A stretch of DNA of 52,984 nt, taken from assembly GCA_024408765.1 (NCBI GenBank), contig JAKSUR010000003.1, positions 1 through 52,984 of the forward strand, read 5' to 3'. Both the position numbers and the translations under genes were made by a program. Position 1 is the first letter of the stretch. Each line of letters opens with the position of its first letter. Source of the stretch: a bacterium. Lineage in GTDB: Bacteria; Cyanobacteriota; Vampirovibrionia; Gastranaerophilales; Gastranaerophilaceae. Under the pieces are notes generated by a model, which searched no databases, was not told where the DNA came from, and saw only the letters and a list, made by a program, of their open reading frames with translations. Shown in pieces: positions 9,205-17,562 of this stretch.

Positions 9205-9714
9205 ATGAATTCAAGTCAGCAAAAAATGCTTTTACCTGATGATGTAAAAAAGCTTTTAAATGTAGATAACAGAGAAATCGTGGAACTTTGCAAAAAGACT
9301 TCCGTCAATCCGAGAAGAAATAGTGACGGAAAAATATATTTTTCTATAGAAGAAGTTAAAAAACTTAAAAATGCAAAATCATCTGTTATCAACAAAATGA
9401 CAGATAAAAAGGCTCTTTCTGTGATTTCAAAACCGAATTCACAAGCTGTGGTAAACAACCTTTTGGATACATTAAACCAAATGGAGTCAAATATTATAAC
9501 ATCAACCACAAAACTTATTGATGAAAAGCTTGAAGGCATGGATGATGTTGTTTTAGAGCTTGTTCGTTGCAAAACCGAAAATGAAAATCTTAAAAATAAG
9601 GTCAACGAATTAAACAAAGAAAACTTTAAATTAAAAAATATTCTTAATAGTTTTAAACCTTTAGTTGCAGGGTTTTATATTAAAAAAGAAGAAGAAAATA
9701 ATATATTGTTATAG
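9205..9714 (+). CDS. Probable DNA-binding protein: MerR-like HTH plus coiled coil
   Basis: A 169-residue protein. Residues about 5-55 (LLPDDVKKLLNVDNREIVEL ending near EEVKKLKN) look like a MerR or excisionase-type winged helix-turn-helix. A Ser/Lys linker follows, and residues about 95-150 form a coiled coil (LVRCKTENENLKNKVNELNK). An upstream in-frame TTG at 9190 overlaps the ribosome-binding site GGGAG, so the ATG at 9205, eight bases from that site, is the likely start. It ends just before recA and is probably co-transcribed with it. A nucleoid or partition role, or a regulatory role, would fit. No specific family was recognised. Confidence 0.7.
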   Translation: MNSSQQKMLLPDDVKKLLNVDNREIVELCKKTSVNPRRNSDGKIYFSIEEVKKLKNAKSSVINKMTDKKALSVISKPNSQAVVNNLLDTLNQMESNIITSTTKLIDEKLEGMDDVVLELVRCKTENENLKNKVNELNKENFKLKNILNSFKPLVAGFYIKKEEENNILL

Positions 9715-9752
9715 GGAATTAAATGACAGCAGATCATTTAAAGGAGTTAATT

Positions 9753-10772
9753 ATGCCTGTAAAAGAGGACGAAAAGATAGCTGTATCTGATGAAAGACAA
9801 AAAGCACTTAAGCTGGCAATTGATAAAATAGAAAAAGATTTCGGTAAGGGTTCTATAATGAAACTTGGTGACAAACCTTCGGTTAGTGTAGAAACCATAC
9901 CTACAGGTGCGTTGGCACTTGATATAGCGCTTGGCGTAGGCGGAATACCAAGAGGAAGAATTGTAGAAGTATACGGCCCCGAATCATCCGGTAAAACGAC
10001 GCTTGCTCAGCATATTGTTGCAGAATGTCAAAAAAAAGGCGGTATCGCAGCATTTGTTGATGCTGAACATGCACTCGATCCTGAATATGCAAGAAATTTG
10101 GGTGTAAATATTGATGAATTATTAATTTCACAACCTGATACGGGAGAACAGGCTCTTGATATTACTGAAGAACTCGTTCGTTCAGGTGCAGTTGATATAA
10201 TAGTTGTCGATTCAGTTGCAGCACTTGTTCCAAAAGCTGAAATTGAAGGCACAATGGAAGATCAACAAATGGGTTTACAAGCTCGCTTGATGTCAAAAGC
10301 TTTAAGAAAATTGACGGGTATTATTGGCAAAACCAATACAACAGTTATTTTTATTAATCAATTAAGACAAAAAATAGGTGTTATGTACGGAAATCCTGAA
10401 ACAACAACGGGCGGTAATGCTTTAAAATACTATGCGTCTGTTCGTATGGAAATAAAGAGAGTAGAAGGCTTAAAAGGTGATGGTGAAGATATCGGAAACC
10501 ATGTTCGTGTAAGAATTCTGAAAAATAAAGTGGCCCCGCCTTTCAGAACTGCGGAATTTGATATTATCTTTGGAAAAGGTATTTGCAAAATCGGTAACAT
10601 TCTTGATGTTGCGGTAAACTTGGATATAGTTAAAAAATCTGGTTCTTGGTTTAGTTATAATGAGGAAAAACTCGGTCAAGGCAGAGACAAGGCAAAAGAA
10701 TACTTGGGAGAACACCCTGATATATTGGCAGAAGTGGAAAAACTTGTAAGGGAAAAGCTCGCAGAAGGTTAA
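9753..10772 (+). CDS. recA: Recombinase A
   Basis: ATP-dependent strand-exchange protein for homologous recombination and SOS induction. The Walker A motif GPESSGKTT is near residue 60, [11 protein letters not shown] is near 90, [15 protein letters not shown] contains Walker B and the L1 start, and [21 protein letters not shown] is the L2 region. The C-terminal domain is short and charged. From 9753 the protein has 339 residues, normal for RecA. An ATG at 9723 is in frame, but AGGAG at 9742-9746 lies six bases before 9753, which decides the start. The next gene begins two bases after the stop. No SOS box was identified. Confidence 0.96.
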   Translation: MPVKEDEKIAVSDERQKALKLAIDKIEKDFGKGSIMKLGDKPSVSVETIPTGALALDIALGVGGIPRGRIVEVYGPESSGKTTLAQHIVAECQKKGGIAAFVDAEHALDPEYARNLGVNIDELLISQPDTGEQALDITEELVRSGAVDIIVVDSVAALVPKAEIEGTMEDQQMGLQARLMSKALRKLTGIIGKTNTTVIFINQLRQKIGVMYGNPETTTGGNALKYYASVRMEIKRVEGLKGDGEDIGNHVRVRILKNKVAPPFRTAEFDIIFGKGICKIGNILDVAVNLDIVKKSGSWFSYNEEKLGQGRDKAKEYLGEHPDILAEVEKLVREKLAEG

Positions 10773-10773
10773 A

Positions 10774-11856
10774 ATGTTTTTTAAAAATAATAAAACTTAT
10801 ATGGAAGTGGAAATTGTTGAACAAACAAAAATTATTCCGTATATTTTGATGAAATATATTAATCCTCAAACCGGCGAAATTAAAATTGATATACCGCAAG
10901 AAATAAAAAAAATAGTTTTGGTAGCCAGCGGTTCTTCTTATCATTGTGCAAGATTTGCTGTTGATTTAGTTGAGAAAATTTCAAAAATTGAATCAAGAGC
11001 AATTTACTCGAGTGAGTTTTTGCTCAAAAGCATTATTCCCAACGATGAAAACACATTATATATATTTATAACTCAATCAGGAGAAACATCAGATACAATT
11101 AAAGCGGCTGAAAGAGTAAAAAAAGAAACAAACCTTCCTATTTTGTGTATTACAAACAAAGAAGAGTCAACAATCTGGAATATGTGTGATTACAAAATCG
11201 CCTGCTTTGCCGGAGAAGAACATGGTATTGCGGCTACAAAATCTTTTACTTCACAGATGCTTTGTTTAATACTGCTTTCGCTTAAATTAATCGAAAACTC
11301 AGGACAGAAAGAAGTTACCAAACAATATAAAGATTCATTATTCCATATACCTGCAATAATGGAAAAAGCTATTGCAAAAAGAAAAGATATCAAAAGTTTT
11401 GCTAAACATTTGGCTAAGCAAGATATTGTCGTAATTACAGCAGATGGGATTTCATACTCTCTTGCGAAAGAAGGTGCTTTAAAAATAAAAGAAACTTCTT
11501 ATAAAAATATTAGTGCAGCTATTTTGGGTGAATTTATGCACGGTCATGTTGCTGTTTTAAACAACAAAAAATCAACCGTTATATTTATATCTGTTGATAA
11601 AATTTCAGAACGCTCAGTCAATAATTTAAACAAAATAAAAACCGATTACAATCCTTATTTGACTGTAATCGGAGTAAATAATAATTCCGTAAACACGAAT
11701 TTTCAGATAAATGTCGAATGTGAAAATGTCATTCAACAGTTATTTGCAAATGTTATTATTCTTCAACTGCTTGCTTTGGAAACAGCTTTGAAACTGAAAC
11801 GAAATGTTGATAATCCAAAAGGTTTACACAAAGTCGTTACGGATTCTGCTATTTAA
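10774..11856 (+). CDS. Stand-alone double-SIS sugar isomerase (GlmS C-terminal half)
   Basis: A 360-residue protein with two SIS domains, equivalent to the isomerase half of glucosamine-6-phosphate synthase but without the N-terminal glutaminase. LVASGSSYHCARFA (near residue 50), ITQSGETSDTIKAAE (near 98) and the AATKSFTSQ loop belong to SIS1. ITADGISYSLAKEGALKIKE, the EFMHGHVA segment and a C-terminal NPKGLHKVVTDSAI, matching the NPRxLAKSVTVE tail, belong to SIS2. Without a glutaminase it may use free ammonia, act as an amino-sugar-phosphate deaminase, or isomerise another sugar phosphate. It begins two bases after recA, an unusual neighbour, and its stop overlaps the stop of the facing gene. 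Confidence 0.85.
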   Translation: MFFKNNKTYMEVEIVEQTKIIPYILMKYINPQTGEIKIDIPQEIKKIVLVASGSSYHCARFAVDLVEKISKIESRAIYSSEFLLKSIIPNDENTLYIFITQSGETSDTIKAAERVKKETNLPILCITNKEESTIWNMCDYKIACFAGEEHGIAATKSFTSQMLCLILLSLKLIENSGQKEVTKQYKDSLFHIPAIMEKAIAKRKDIKSFAKHLAKQDIVVITADGISYSLAKEGALKIKETSYKNISAAILGEFMHGHVAVLNNKKSTVIFISVDKISERSVNNLNKIKTDYNPYLTVIGVNNNSVNTNFQINVECENVIQQLFANVIILQLLALETALKLKRNVDNPKGLHKVVTDSAI

Positions 11857-12101
11857 TCTTGATTAACAGCTCTTGAAGAATTTTTGTATCTCGCAACTCT
11901 TGCATTAATTGCATAACAAGTGCTACATAATTTTTGCGAAAGTGCAAACATATTCCGTTGCACCGAAGCGACATCATTCATTGTTTCAAGCATTTTTTCA
12001 GGGTTAATCATTGATTCGATTGCTTCATGATTATCCACCTTTTCATCAGCGTACTTTTTTACTAATAGCTTGTCAATATAATCTCTTGCACCGACTGCCA
12101 T
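11853..12101 (-). CDS. Small conserved-looking protein, function unknown
   Basis: An 82-residue protein, mostly helical, with a Cys pair (KLCSTCYA) near residues 58-63 and a charged first half. The ATG at 12101 is preceded by GGGAG at suitable spacing, which supports it as real. It converges with the SIS gene: its TAA occupies 11853-11855 and overlaps the other stop codon. It is divergent from the deacetylase gene across a short gap. No family was recognised and no function is proposed. Confidence 0.6.
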   Translation of the reverse strand: MAVGARDYIDKLLVKKYADEKVDNHEAIESMINPEKMLETMNDVASVQRNMFALSQKLCSTCYAINARVARYKNSSRAVNQD

Positions 12102-12181
12102 AAGATTTCTCCCTATTAAAATATTTTCCCTATACTATATATAAGTATTTTTTTTCTTGAAAATTGCGTTATTGTTAAGAG

Positions 12182-12210
12182 TTGTAACATGTTATAAAAT
12201 TCATTATAAT
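12182..12210 (+). promoter_or_regulatory. Sigma-70-type promoter for the deacetylase gene
   Basis: TTGTAA (12182-12187) and TATAAT (12205-12210) are separated by 17 bases and lie about 30 bases upstream of the GTG start at 12239. The -10 is consensus; the -35 matches four of six positions. Confidence 0.6.
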
Positions 12211-12238
12211 AATATTGTGTTATATCAGGAGTTTTGTT

Positions 12239-13105
12239 GTGACAAAAAAATTTATACTTAATGCTGACGGTGTAGGAATGTCGAAAGCTGTAAATCGTGG
12301 CGTTTTGGAAGCTTATGAGGCAGGATTTTTAAAAAGCATAAGCCTTACAGCAAATGGTAAATATTTTGATGAAGCTGTTAAAACTATTCTGCCAAAATGT
12401 TCAGATTTGGGAGTCGGCATACATTTGAATATTACATCCGGAAAATCACTTTGTACTGATTTAACCACTCTGACTGATTCAGAATCTGATTTTAATAATA
12501 CTTATTTAAAACTTTTGTTTAATGCTTACAATCCTAAAAACAAAGATTTTTTTCCGCAGCTGGAAAGAGAATTCAGACGGCAAATCGAAACTGTTATGTC
12601 AAAAACAAAAGTAGATCATATTGACTCAAATATGCATATACATGCAATTCCTGCGATTTTTGATTTGGTATGTAAATTAGCAAAAGAGTATCAAATAAAC
12701 CAAGTAAGAACGCATTTTGAAAGAATATATTTTATTCCTGAAATATACAAAAATATGAATTTTGTATTTTATAAAAATTTTTTAAAGAAGCTATTTTTGA
12801 ATTTTTGTTCTGTTATTAATGAAAACACCATACATAAGCACGAACTTAAAACAAATGATTATATTTTAGGAATAGCTTACAATGGAAGAATGGAATCTCT
12901 TGCCATTTCATACGGAATTAAAGGTTTAAAATACGATAATATAACAGTAGAAGCTTTTATTCATCCTTGCAGATATGAAGAAGGCACGATTGACAATTAT
13001 TTTGATGAATATATGATTGCACGAAATAAAAAATTGGCTGATATAATAAAGCGTTTGGGATATGATATAACTAATTACACAGAAAAAAACGAGAATACAC
13101 CTTAA
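12239..13105 (+). CDS. YdjC/ChbG-family carbohydrate deacetylase
   Basis: A 288-residue member of the family that removes acetyl groups from N-acetylated oligosaccharides using a metal. Visible are KFILNADGVGMSKAVNRGV at the N-terminus with the metal Asp, GVGIHLNITSGKSL with a metal His, VDHIDSNMHIHAIPAIFDL with the second His cluster, and EAFIHPCRY near the C-terminus. The family usually reads NADDFG and HxDxHxH; here Gly replaces the second Asp and Asn the expected His, so activity may differ. The GTG at 12239 is chosen because AGGAG at 12227-12231 lies seven bases upstream; earlier in-frame TTG codons have no site. It is followed after two bases by the phospholipase D-like gene. Confidence 0.82.
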   Translation: MTKKFILNADGVGMSKAVNRGVLEAYEAGFLKSISLTANGKYFDEAVKTILPKCSDLGVGIHLNITSGKSLCTDLTTLTDSESDFNNTYLKLLFNAYNPKNKDFFPQLEREFRRQIETVMSKTKVDHIDSNMHIHAIPAIFDLVCKLAKEYQINQVRTHFERIYFIPEIYKNMNFVFYKNFLKKLFLNFCSVINENTIHKHELKTNDYILGIAYNGRMESLAISYGIKGLKYDNITVEAFIHPCRYEEGTIDNYFDEYMIARNKKLADIIKRLGYDITNYTEKNENTP

Positions 13106-13107
13106 AA

Positions 13108-14805
13108 ATGAAAAGAAATATCTGTATTTTATTTATTATTACAATGTTTTTATTATCAGCGATTTTTCTTGTTCCGCATGAAAGCATTTACAAAGTAAAA
13201 GAAGTAGTTTCTCCTATTCATGTAATTTTAAATAATGGTGAAATTCATTTTTCAGAATTAAATTGTTTTGATAGCAAATATAGCTCTAAAAATAAAATTC
13301 TTGCAAAAAAACTGAATATAACTGAGGAAGAAGCTTTTATTTTAGGAAATTTGGGGAAGTATTGGTCATCAAATTTGTTAAAAGGAAGATTTGTATATAA
13401 CAAAAACAATTCAGATTTGGTTTATTTAAAATACAGTTATAAAGAAAAATTCAAATACTCAGGATTTTGCTTACAGAACGACAAACCGTTTTATAAAGAT
13501 GGTTTTGAAAATCAATTAGAAGAAATCAGAAAAACAGAATATAAAGTTTTAGAGCTTGATACAGGAAAGATTTATGATACAAATGACCCGAAAGTCAAAT
13601 ATTTAGACAATTTTATTGTGGCTAAGAAAATACATCTTCCGAGAAAAAATAAGAATAAAAATAAATATTTTGAAATTCCCGAACAAAATTACAACACAAT
13701 TTTTAATACGGGCGATATTAAAATATACTTGACCGATTTAACCTCCAAAATTAAGCCTGACAGAAGTTGCTCAACTTCTATATGTCAAGAATTACTTAAT
13801 AACATAAATTTCGCACAAAAAACAATAGATATGGCGATATACGGTTACTCAAGTACACCGAAAATTGAAGAAGCGTTAAATCTTGCAAAAAAACGTGGGG
13901 TAAAAATTCGTTTGGTGTACGATTCCGACAAAAATGGCGGTAATATTTATCCTGACACAAAGTTAATTACAACGATTATTCCTGATAATAAAAGCGATAT
14001 ATCATCTGATGAAGTAATGAATATTATGCATAATAAGTTTTATATTTTTGATAAAAAAATTCTTATAACAGGTTCTGCTAACCTTTCGCACACAGATATG
14101 TCAGGATTTAATTCAAACTGCATGGCGGTTATAAATTCTTCTGAGATTGCAAAAGTTTATACGGAAGAATTTGAAAAAATGTATAACGGTAATTTTCATA
14201 ATTCAAAAACGCAGACTTTAAATAAAAAATTTAATATTTCAGGAACAGAAATTGATGTATATTTTTCACCGCAAGATAAAGCAATAACCAATGCGGTTTT
14301 ACCGGCAATAAACAGCGCAAAAACATATATTTATATACCGACTTTTCTGATAACGGATAAAAAAGTAACCGACGCTTTAATCAAAGCGAAATCAAGGGGC
14401 GTTGATGTAAAAGTCATTATTGACGCACTCAATGCCTCGGTTCAGCATACAAAACATAAAGAACTACGTTTTGGCAAAGTTTTAGTAAAAACAGAAAATT
14501 ATGCAGGGAAAATGCATTCTAAATCAATGATTATAGATGATTTGTATACAATAATCGGCTCAATGAATTTTTCATATAGCGGTGAAAATAAAAATGACGA
14601 AAACATTATTGTTGTAAAAAACAAAGAAATTGCAACATCATATAAAAGTTTTTTCCTATACCAGTGGAACAGAATTGATGATAAATGGTTAAAATACAAT
14701 GCTCGTGCAGAAGGTATTGATTCAATCGGCTCATGCACCGATGGAATTGATAACAATTATGACGGACTCACTGACGCCAATGACTTGGGATGCATAAAAA
14801 GATAA
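13108..14805 (+). CDS. Exported phospholipase D-like protein with C-terminal DGxDNN motif
   Basis: A 565-residue protein with an N-terminal hydrophobic signal or anchor (residues 5-22), a region of about 180 residues without a recognised domain, and two phospholipase D domains. The first HKD motif is HNKFYIFDKK (H308, K310, D315). The second is HSKSMIIDD (H470, K472, D477), each followed by GSxN. Such paired motifs hydrolyse or transfer phosphodiesters in phospholipids, cardiolipin or nucleic acid. The last 20 residues (CTDGIDNNYDGLTDANDLGC) match the Cys-bracketed Asp-rich motif seen in MopE-like surface proteins, probably metal-binding. It follows the deacetylase by two bases and is probably co-transcribed. 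The substrate is unknown. Confidence 0.87.
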   Translation: MKRNICILFIITMFLLSAIFLVPHESIYKVKEVVSPIHVILNNGEIHFSELNCFDSKYSSKNKILAKKLNITEEEAFILGNLGKYWSSNLLKGRFVYNKNNSDLVYLKYSYKEKFKYSGFCLQNDKPFYKDGFENQLEEIRKTEYKVLELDTGKIYDTNDPKVKYLDNFIVAKKIHLPRKNKNKNKYFEIPEQNYNTIFNTGDIKIYLTDLTSKIKPDRSCSTSICQELLNNINFAQKTIDMAIYGYSSTPKIEEALNLAKKRGVKIRLVYDSDKNGGNIYPDTKLITTIIPDNKSDISSDEVMNIMHNKFYIFDKKILITGSANLSHTDMSGFNSNCMAVINSSEIAKVYTEEFEKMYNGNFHNSKTQTLNKKFNISGTEIDVYFSPQDKAITNAVLPAINSAKTYIYIPTFLITDKKVTDALIKAKSRGVDVKVIIDALNASVQHTKHKELRFGKVLVKTENYAGKMHSKSMIIDDLYTIIGSMNFSYSGENKNDENIIVVKNKEIATSYKSFFLYQWNRIDDKWLKYNARAEGIDSIGSCTDGIDNNYDGLTDANDLGCIKR

Positions 14806-14809
14806 CAAT

Positions 14810-15907
14810 TTACACAGCGAAGCGAAAGTGGACAATATCCCCGTCTTGAACTATATAATCTTTTCCTTCCAGTCTTGTTACACCTTTATCCTTACAGGCA
14901 GTATATGATTTACATTCATAAAAATCTTTATAGCTTGTAACTTCTGCTCTGATAAAACCTTTTTCAAAATCCGTATGAATTACTCCGGCCGCCTGAGGTG
15001 CTTTTGTACCTTCCGAACATGTCCATGCGCGAGTTTCTTTTTCACCTGCCGTAATAAAAGTTATTAAATTTAAAAGTTTATAAACCGTTTTAATCATTTT
15101 ATCTATACCGCTATCCTGAACACCAAGTTCCGCAAGATATTCTTTTGCACCTTCTTCTCCGAGTTCAACAAGCTCTTCTTCAATTCTTGCGCAAATTACA
15201 ACGGTTTTTGCACCGTGAGAATTGGCATATTCTTCAACAATTTTTGTGTAATTATTTCCTTCTTTCAAATCGAATTCCGAAACATTGGCACAATATATTA
15301 CAGGTTTTACGGACATCAGATTAAGCGGTTTAATTACGGCAATCTCATCTTCATTAAAATGGTCATTAAGATTAATAAATGAACCTTCACTTAACAGTTC
15401 CGTTAATTTATTCAAAGCACCTTCTTCAAGCTTAGCCTCTTTATCTCCGCCTTTTGCCTGTTTTGTAATTCTTGCGATACGACGTTCTATTGAAGCTAAA
15501 TCAGCAAGTGCAAGTTCTGTATTAATTGTTTCTATATCAGATATCGGGTCGACTTTTCCCTCTACATGGATTGTATTTTCATCATCAAAACATCTGACAA
15601 CTTGAATTATTGCATCAACTTCTCTGATATTATGCAAAAATTGATTGCCAAGACCTTCACCTTTGCTTGCACCTTTTACCAAACCTGCTATATCAACAAA
15701 TTCAATAACTGTAGGAATTATTTCTTTGGACTTGCATAAATCCGCAAGCACTTTTAGTCTTTCATCAGGGACAGTAACCACTCCGACATTCGGTTCTATC
15801 GTGCAAAACGGATAATTGGCACTTTGAGCATTTTTTGTTGCCGTAAGTGCATTAAATAAAGTTGATTTTCCTACATTAGGTAGCCCTACAATTCCTGCTC
15901 TTAACAT
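14810..15907 (-). CDS. ychF: Ribosome-binding ATPase YchF (Obg-like)
   Basis: A 365-residue P-loop NTPase of the Obg-related YchF/OLA1 group, which binds ribosomes and hydrolyses ATP. The first G motif is GLPNVGKSTLFNALT at residues 7-21. DIAGLVKGASKGEGLGN is the G3 segment, and the altered G4 reads ANVSEFD. A coiled-coil insert occupies about residues 130-190, and the C-terminal TGS domain ends with KDYIVQDGDIVHFRFAV. Length is typical. The minus-strand ATG is preceded by GAAAGG. The gene converges with the phospholipase D-like gene, with four bases between stops. Confidence 0.95.
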   Translation of the reverse strand: MLRAGIVGLPNVGKSTLFNALTATKNAQSANYPFCTIEPNVGVVTVPDERLKVLADLCKSKEIIPTVIEFVDIAGLVKGASKGEGLGNQFLHNIREVDAIIQVVRCFDDENTIHVEGKVDPISDIETINTELALADLASIERRIARITKQAKGGDKEAKLEEGALNKLTELLSEGSFINLNDHFNEDEIAVIKPLNLMSVKPVIYCANVSEFDLKEGNNYTKIVEEYANSHGAKTVVICARIEEELVELGEEGAKEYLAELGVQDSGIDKMIKTVYKLLNLITFITAGEKETRAWTCSEGTKAPQAAGVIHTDFEKGFIRAEVTSYKDFYECKSYTACKDKGVTRLEGKDYIVQDGDIVHFRFAV

Positions 15908-16200
15908 TTTATACCTTTCTTTTTCAATTTTTTATAACATAATGTTATCACAAAAAAGCAGGTATCGAATTGCATATATTATTTCTTTATTTGAATTTGA
16001 AGAAAAATACAATTTTTGCAAAAATTTGACTTTTTTTATTTTTAATACATAGCTAAAAATTTAGGAATACGGTTAGAATCCGCCGGGATACAGTTTGTTA
16101 ACTTTTGTAACAGACTTTTTCTTCTGTGAAATTACGGTAATTTTAAAAACTTTATATATATGTAAGACGTAAACAAAAAGAATTTAAGAGAGGCTAATCA

Positions 16201-16413
16201 ATGGCAACACTAGCGGTATATGATATTAATGCATTAGCAACGCAAATATCAAGAGAGTTTTTTATTGAAGAAAATCGAGAAATCGATAAATCCTATGTGC
16301 TTGAAGATGAAATGAATCTTTTCGCAATTGATTTAAAGTCAAGAGTAACATTTATTTCAAGACGTAAAAAATCGCGTTCAAGAAACCATAACAACGTAAA
16401 GTTGAATAATTAA
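16201..16413 (+). CDS. Small protein with basic C-terminus, function unknown
   Basis: A 70-residue protein with an acidic, helical N-terminal half and an RRKKSRSR-type basic tail, suggestive of nucleic-acid contact but unproven. GAGAGG seven bases upstream of the ATG supports translation. It stands alone between ychF (opposite strand) and the ribosomal protein leader. A strong terminator lies about 145 bases after its stop, so the transcript has a long 3' region or a separate RNA lies there. No family was recognised. Confidence 0.55.
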   Translation: MATLAVYDINALATQISREFFIEENREIDKSYVLEDEMNLFAIDLKSRVTFISRRKKSRSRNHNNVKLNN

Positions 16414-16460
16414 TTATGTGAAATCGTCAAATAGTTGAGTTAATGACTGTATGCTTAAAA

Positions 16461-16554
16461 AAGAAATAAGAGCGACATTCATTAAGCGACATAACGAAGT
16501 TTTTACTATCTTACTTACTATTCATTTATTTTAATTTCCCCAAACTTATTTCTT
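16461..16554 (+). other. Possible structured RNA or long 3' UTR
   Basis: AAGAAATAAG (16461-16470) is perfectly complementary to CTTATTTCTT (16545-16554). It encloses about 74 bases that include two direct copies of GCGACAT (16472-16478 and 16486-16492). A strong terminator follows five bases later. No open reading frame of note fills this stretch. It could be a small RNA or the 3' UTR of the 70-residue protein gene. No known RNA family was recognised. Confidence 0.3.
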
Positions 16555-16558
16555 AGTG

Positions 16559-16587
16559 CCTTATTCTACATGAATAAGGTTTTTTCT
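16559..16587 (+). terminator. Rho-independent terminator
   Basis: CCTTATTC (16559-16566) pairs with GAATAAGG (16572-16579) around a five-base loop and is followed by a T run. It closes the transcription unit of the small protein gene at 16201 and/or the candidate RNA upstream. Confidence 0.85.
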
Positions 16588-16640
16588 TGTGTCATATAAA
16601 GAGTACATTTAATTTCAATTTTGCTGTTCTTACACTACAC

Positions 16641-16669
16641 TTGACATTTAATTTTGTTGTATATATAAT
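16641..16669 (+). promoter_or_regulatory. Consensus sigma-70 promoter of rplJ-rplL
   Basis: TTGACA (16641-16646), a 17-base spacer and TATAAT (16664-16669) match the housekeeping consensus at all twelve positions. Transcription should start near 16676, giving a leader of about 275 bases ahead of rplJ. Confidence 0.9.
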
Positions 16670-16672
16670 GAG

Positions 16673-16733
16673 AACCTAATCGCAGACAGTTAGTATCCGT
16701 TAGGATTTAAACAGAAAACGGCTAACCGAGGTT
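16673..16733 (+). ncRNA. L10-type autoregulatory leader (rplJ leader) candidate
   Basis: Nested helices can be drawn: AACCT/AGGTT (16673-16677/16729-16733), GTTAG/CTAAC (16689-16693/16722-16726) and ATCC/GGAT with a GTTA loop (16695-16698/16703-16706). Unpaired purine-rich bulges, including GCAGACA, lie between them. A bulged hairpin of this kind ahead of rplJ is what ribosomal protein L10, with L12, binds to control its own synthesis in many bacteria. The position supports the call. A covariance-model match has not been tested. Confidence 0.6.
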
Positions 16734-16794
16734 GGAAACAAAAGCAAATTTTATTTTGCAGTTGTTCAACAATATAAATAGCAGTATTTATGTG

Positions 16795-16826
16795 GATTTT
16801 GCGATTAGAAAAGCAAAATCTTTTTT
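16795..16826 (+). terminator. Attenuator-like terminator inside the rplJ leader
   Basis: GATTTTGC (16795-16802) pairs perfectly with GCAAAATC (16813-16820) around a ten-base loop and is followed directly by six T residues (16821-16826). It is a textbook intrinsic terminator about 125 bases before the rplJ start codon, so it should act as an attenuator controlled by the upstream leader fold. TTTTGC at 16754-16759 could pair with the right arm and serve as an anti-terminator. Confidence 0.7.
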
Positions 16827-16886
16827 GTTGGTAGGTATTAAGCCGGCCGGAAAGACGATTAAAAAAGCAAAATCTTTTTTGTTAGT
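16803..16886 (+). repeat. Duplicated attenuator arm in the rplJ leader
   Basis: Bases 16803-16832 and 16857-16886 are direct copies agreeing at 28 of 30 positions. Each contains GCAAAATC followed by six T residues. The second right arm (16867-16874) could pair with the same left arm at 16795-16802, giving two alternative terminators in series. Between the copies is the palindrome CCGGCCGG. Confidence 0.8.
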
Positions 16887-16950
16887 TGTGAACAGAAAAA
16901 TATGAAAATAAGGTCGAAATTTTCGTAAACAGATAAAAAAGGAGCAAAAA

Positions 16951-17469
16951 ATGTCAACAAAAGCTTTTAAAGAAAATAAAATTTCTGAAATCAAAGAAAA
17001 AATTGATAAAGCACAAGTTGCAATTGTTACCGAATACAAGGGTTATACGGTAGAAGAAATCACTAATTTGAGAAGGTCGCTTCAAAAAGAAGATGGTGAT
17101 TATATGGTTACAAAAAACACTCTTGCTAAAATTGCCATAAAGGGTACGCCTTATGAAATCTTAGCAGATAGTTTAAAAGGACCTATTGCAATAGCATTTG
17201 GATTTGGTGATCAAGTTGCACCTGCCAAAGCTTTGTCAAAATTCATCAAGGATACCAAAAAAGGTGAAATTCTTGCAGCGGCTTTGGATGGGAAGTTGAT
17301 GTCAGCAGAAGAAGCTAAAGCACTGGCGACACTTCCTTCAAAGGCAGAAATATATGCAAAAATGCTTGGATGTGTCAATTCACCTGCAACAGGTATTGTT
17401 GGTGGTATCAATGGCGTTATGTCAGCACTTGTTAGAGCTGTTGCCGCTGTTAGAGATCAAAAGGCATAA
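16951..17469 (+). CDS. rplJ: 50S ribosomal protein L10
   Basis: A 172-residue L10, the base of the ribosomal stalk that holds L7/L12 dimers and helps recruit translation GTPases. VTEYKGYTVEEITNLRRSLQ (residues about 28-47) and YMVTKNTLAKIAI are the N-terminal rRNA/L11-binding segments. The Ala-rich C-terminal helix (MSALVRAVAAVRDQKA) binds L12. Length is normal. AAGGAG lies before the ATG. The usual upstream partners rplK and rplA are not in this window, so the operon begins at its own promoter and attenuated leader. Confidence 0.95.
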   Translation: MSTKAFKENKISEIKEKIDKAQVAIVTEYKGYTVEEITNLRRSLQKEDGDYMVTKNTLAKIAIKGTPYEILADSLKGPIAIAFGFGDQVAPAKALSKFIKDTKKGEILAAALDGKLMSAEEAKALATLPSKAEIYAKMLGCVNSPATGIVGGINGVMSALVRAVAAVRDQKA

Positions 17470-17562
17470 GTTGGTAAATTTATGTCACTTGTAATATATG
17501 TTACAAGTTAAAATTACCCAAAATGAGATTAAAACAAAACAAAAAATAAAAGGAGAAAAATC

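Noticed and set aside
9753-10772. RecA intein or split gene
   Set aside because: All RecA motifs are contiguous and the length is normal.
16795-16886. Considered as a CRISPR-like repeat pair
   Set aside because: Only two copies with U-rich ends, each matching a terminator right arm. The attenuator explanation fits better, and no cas gene is present.
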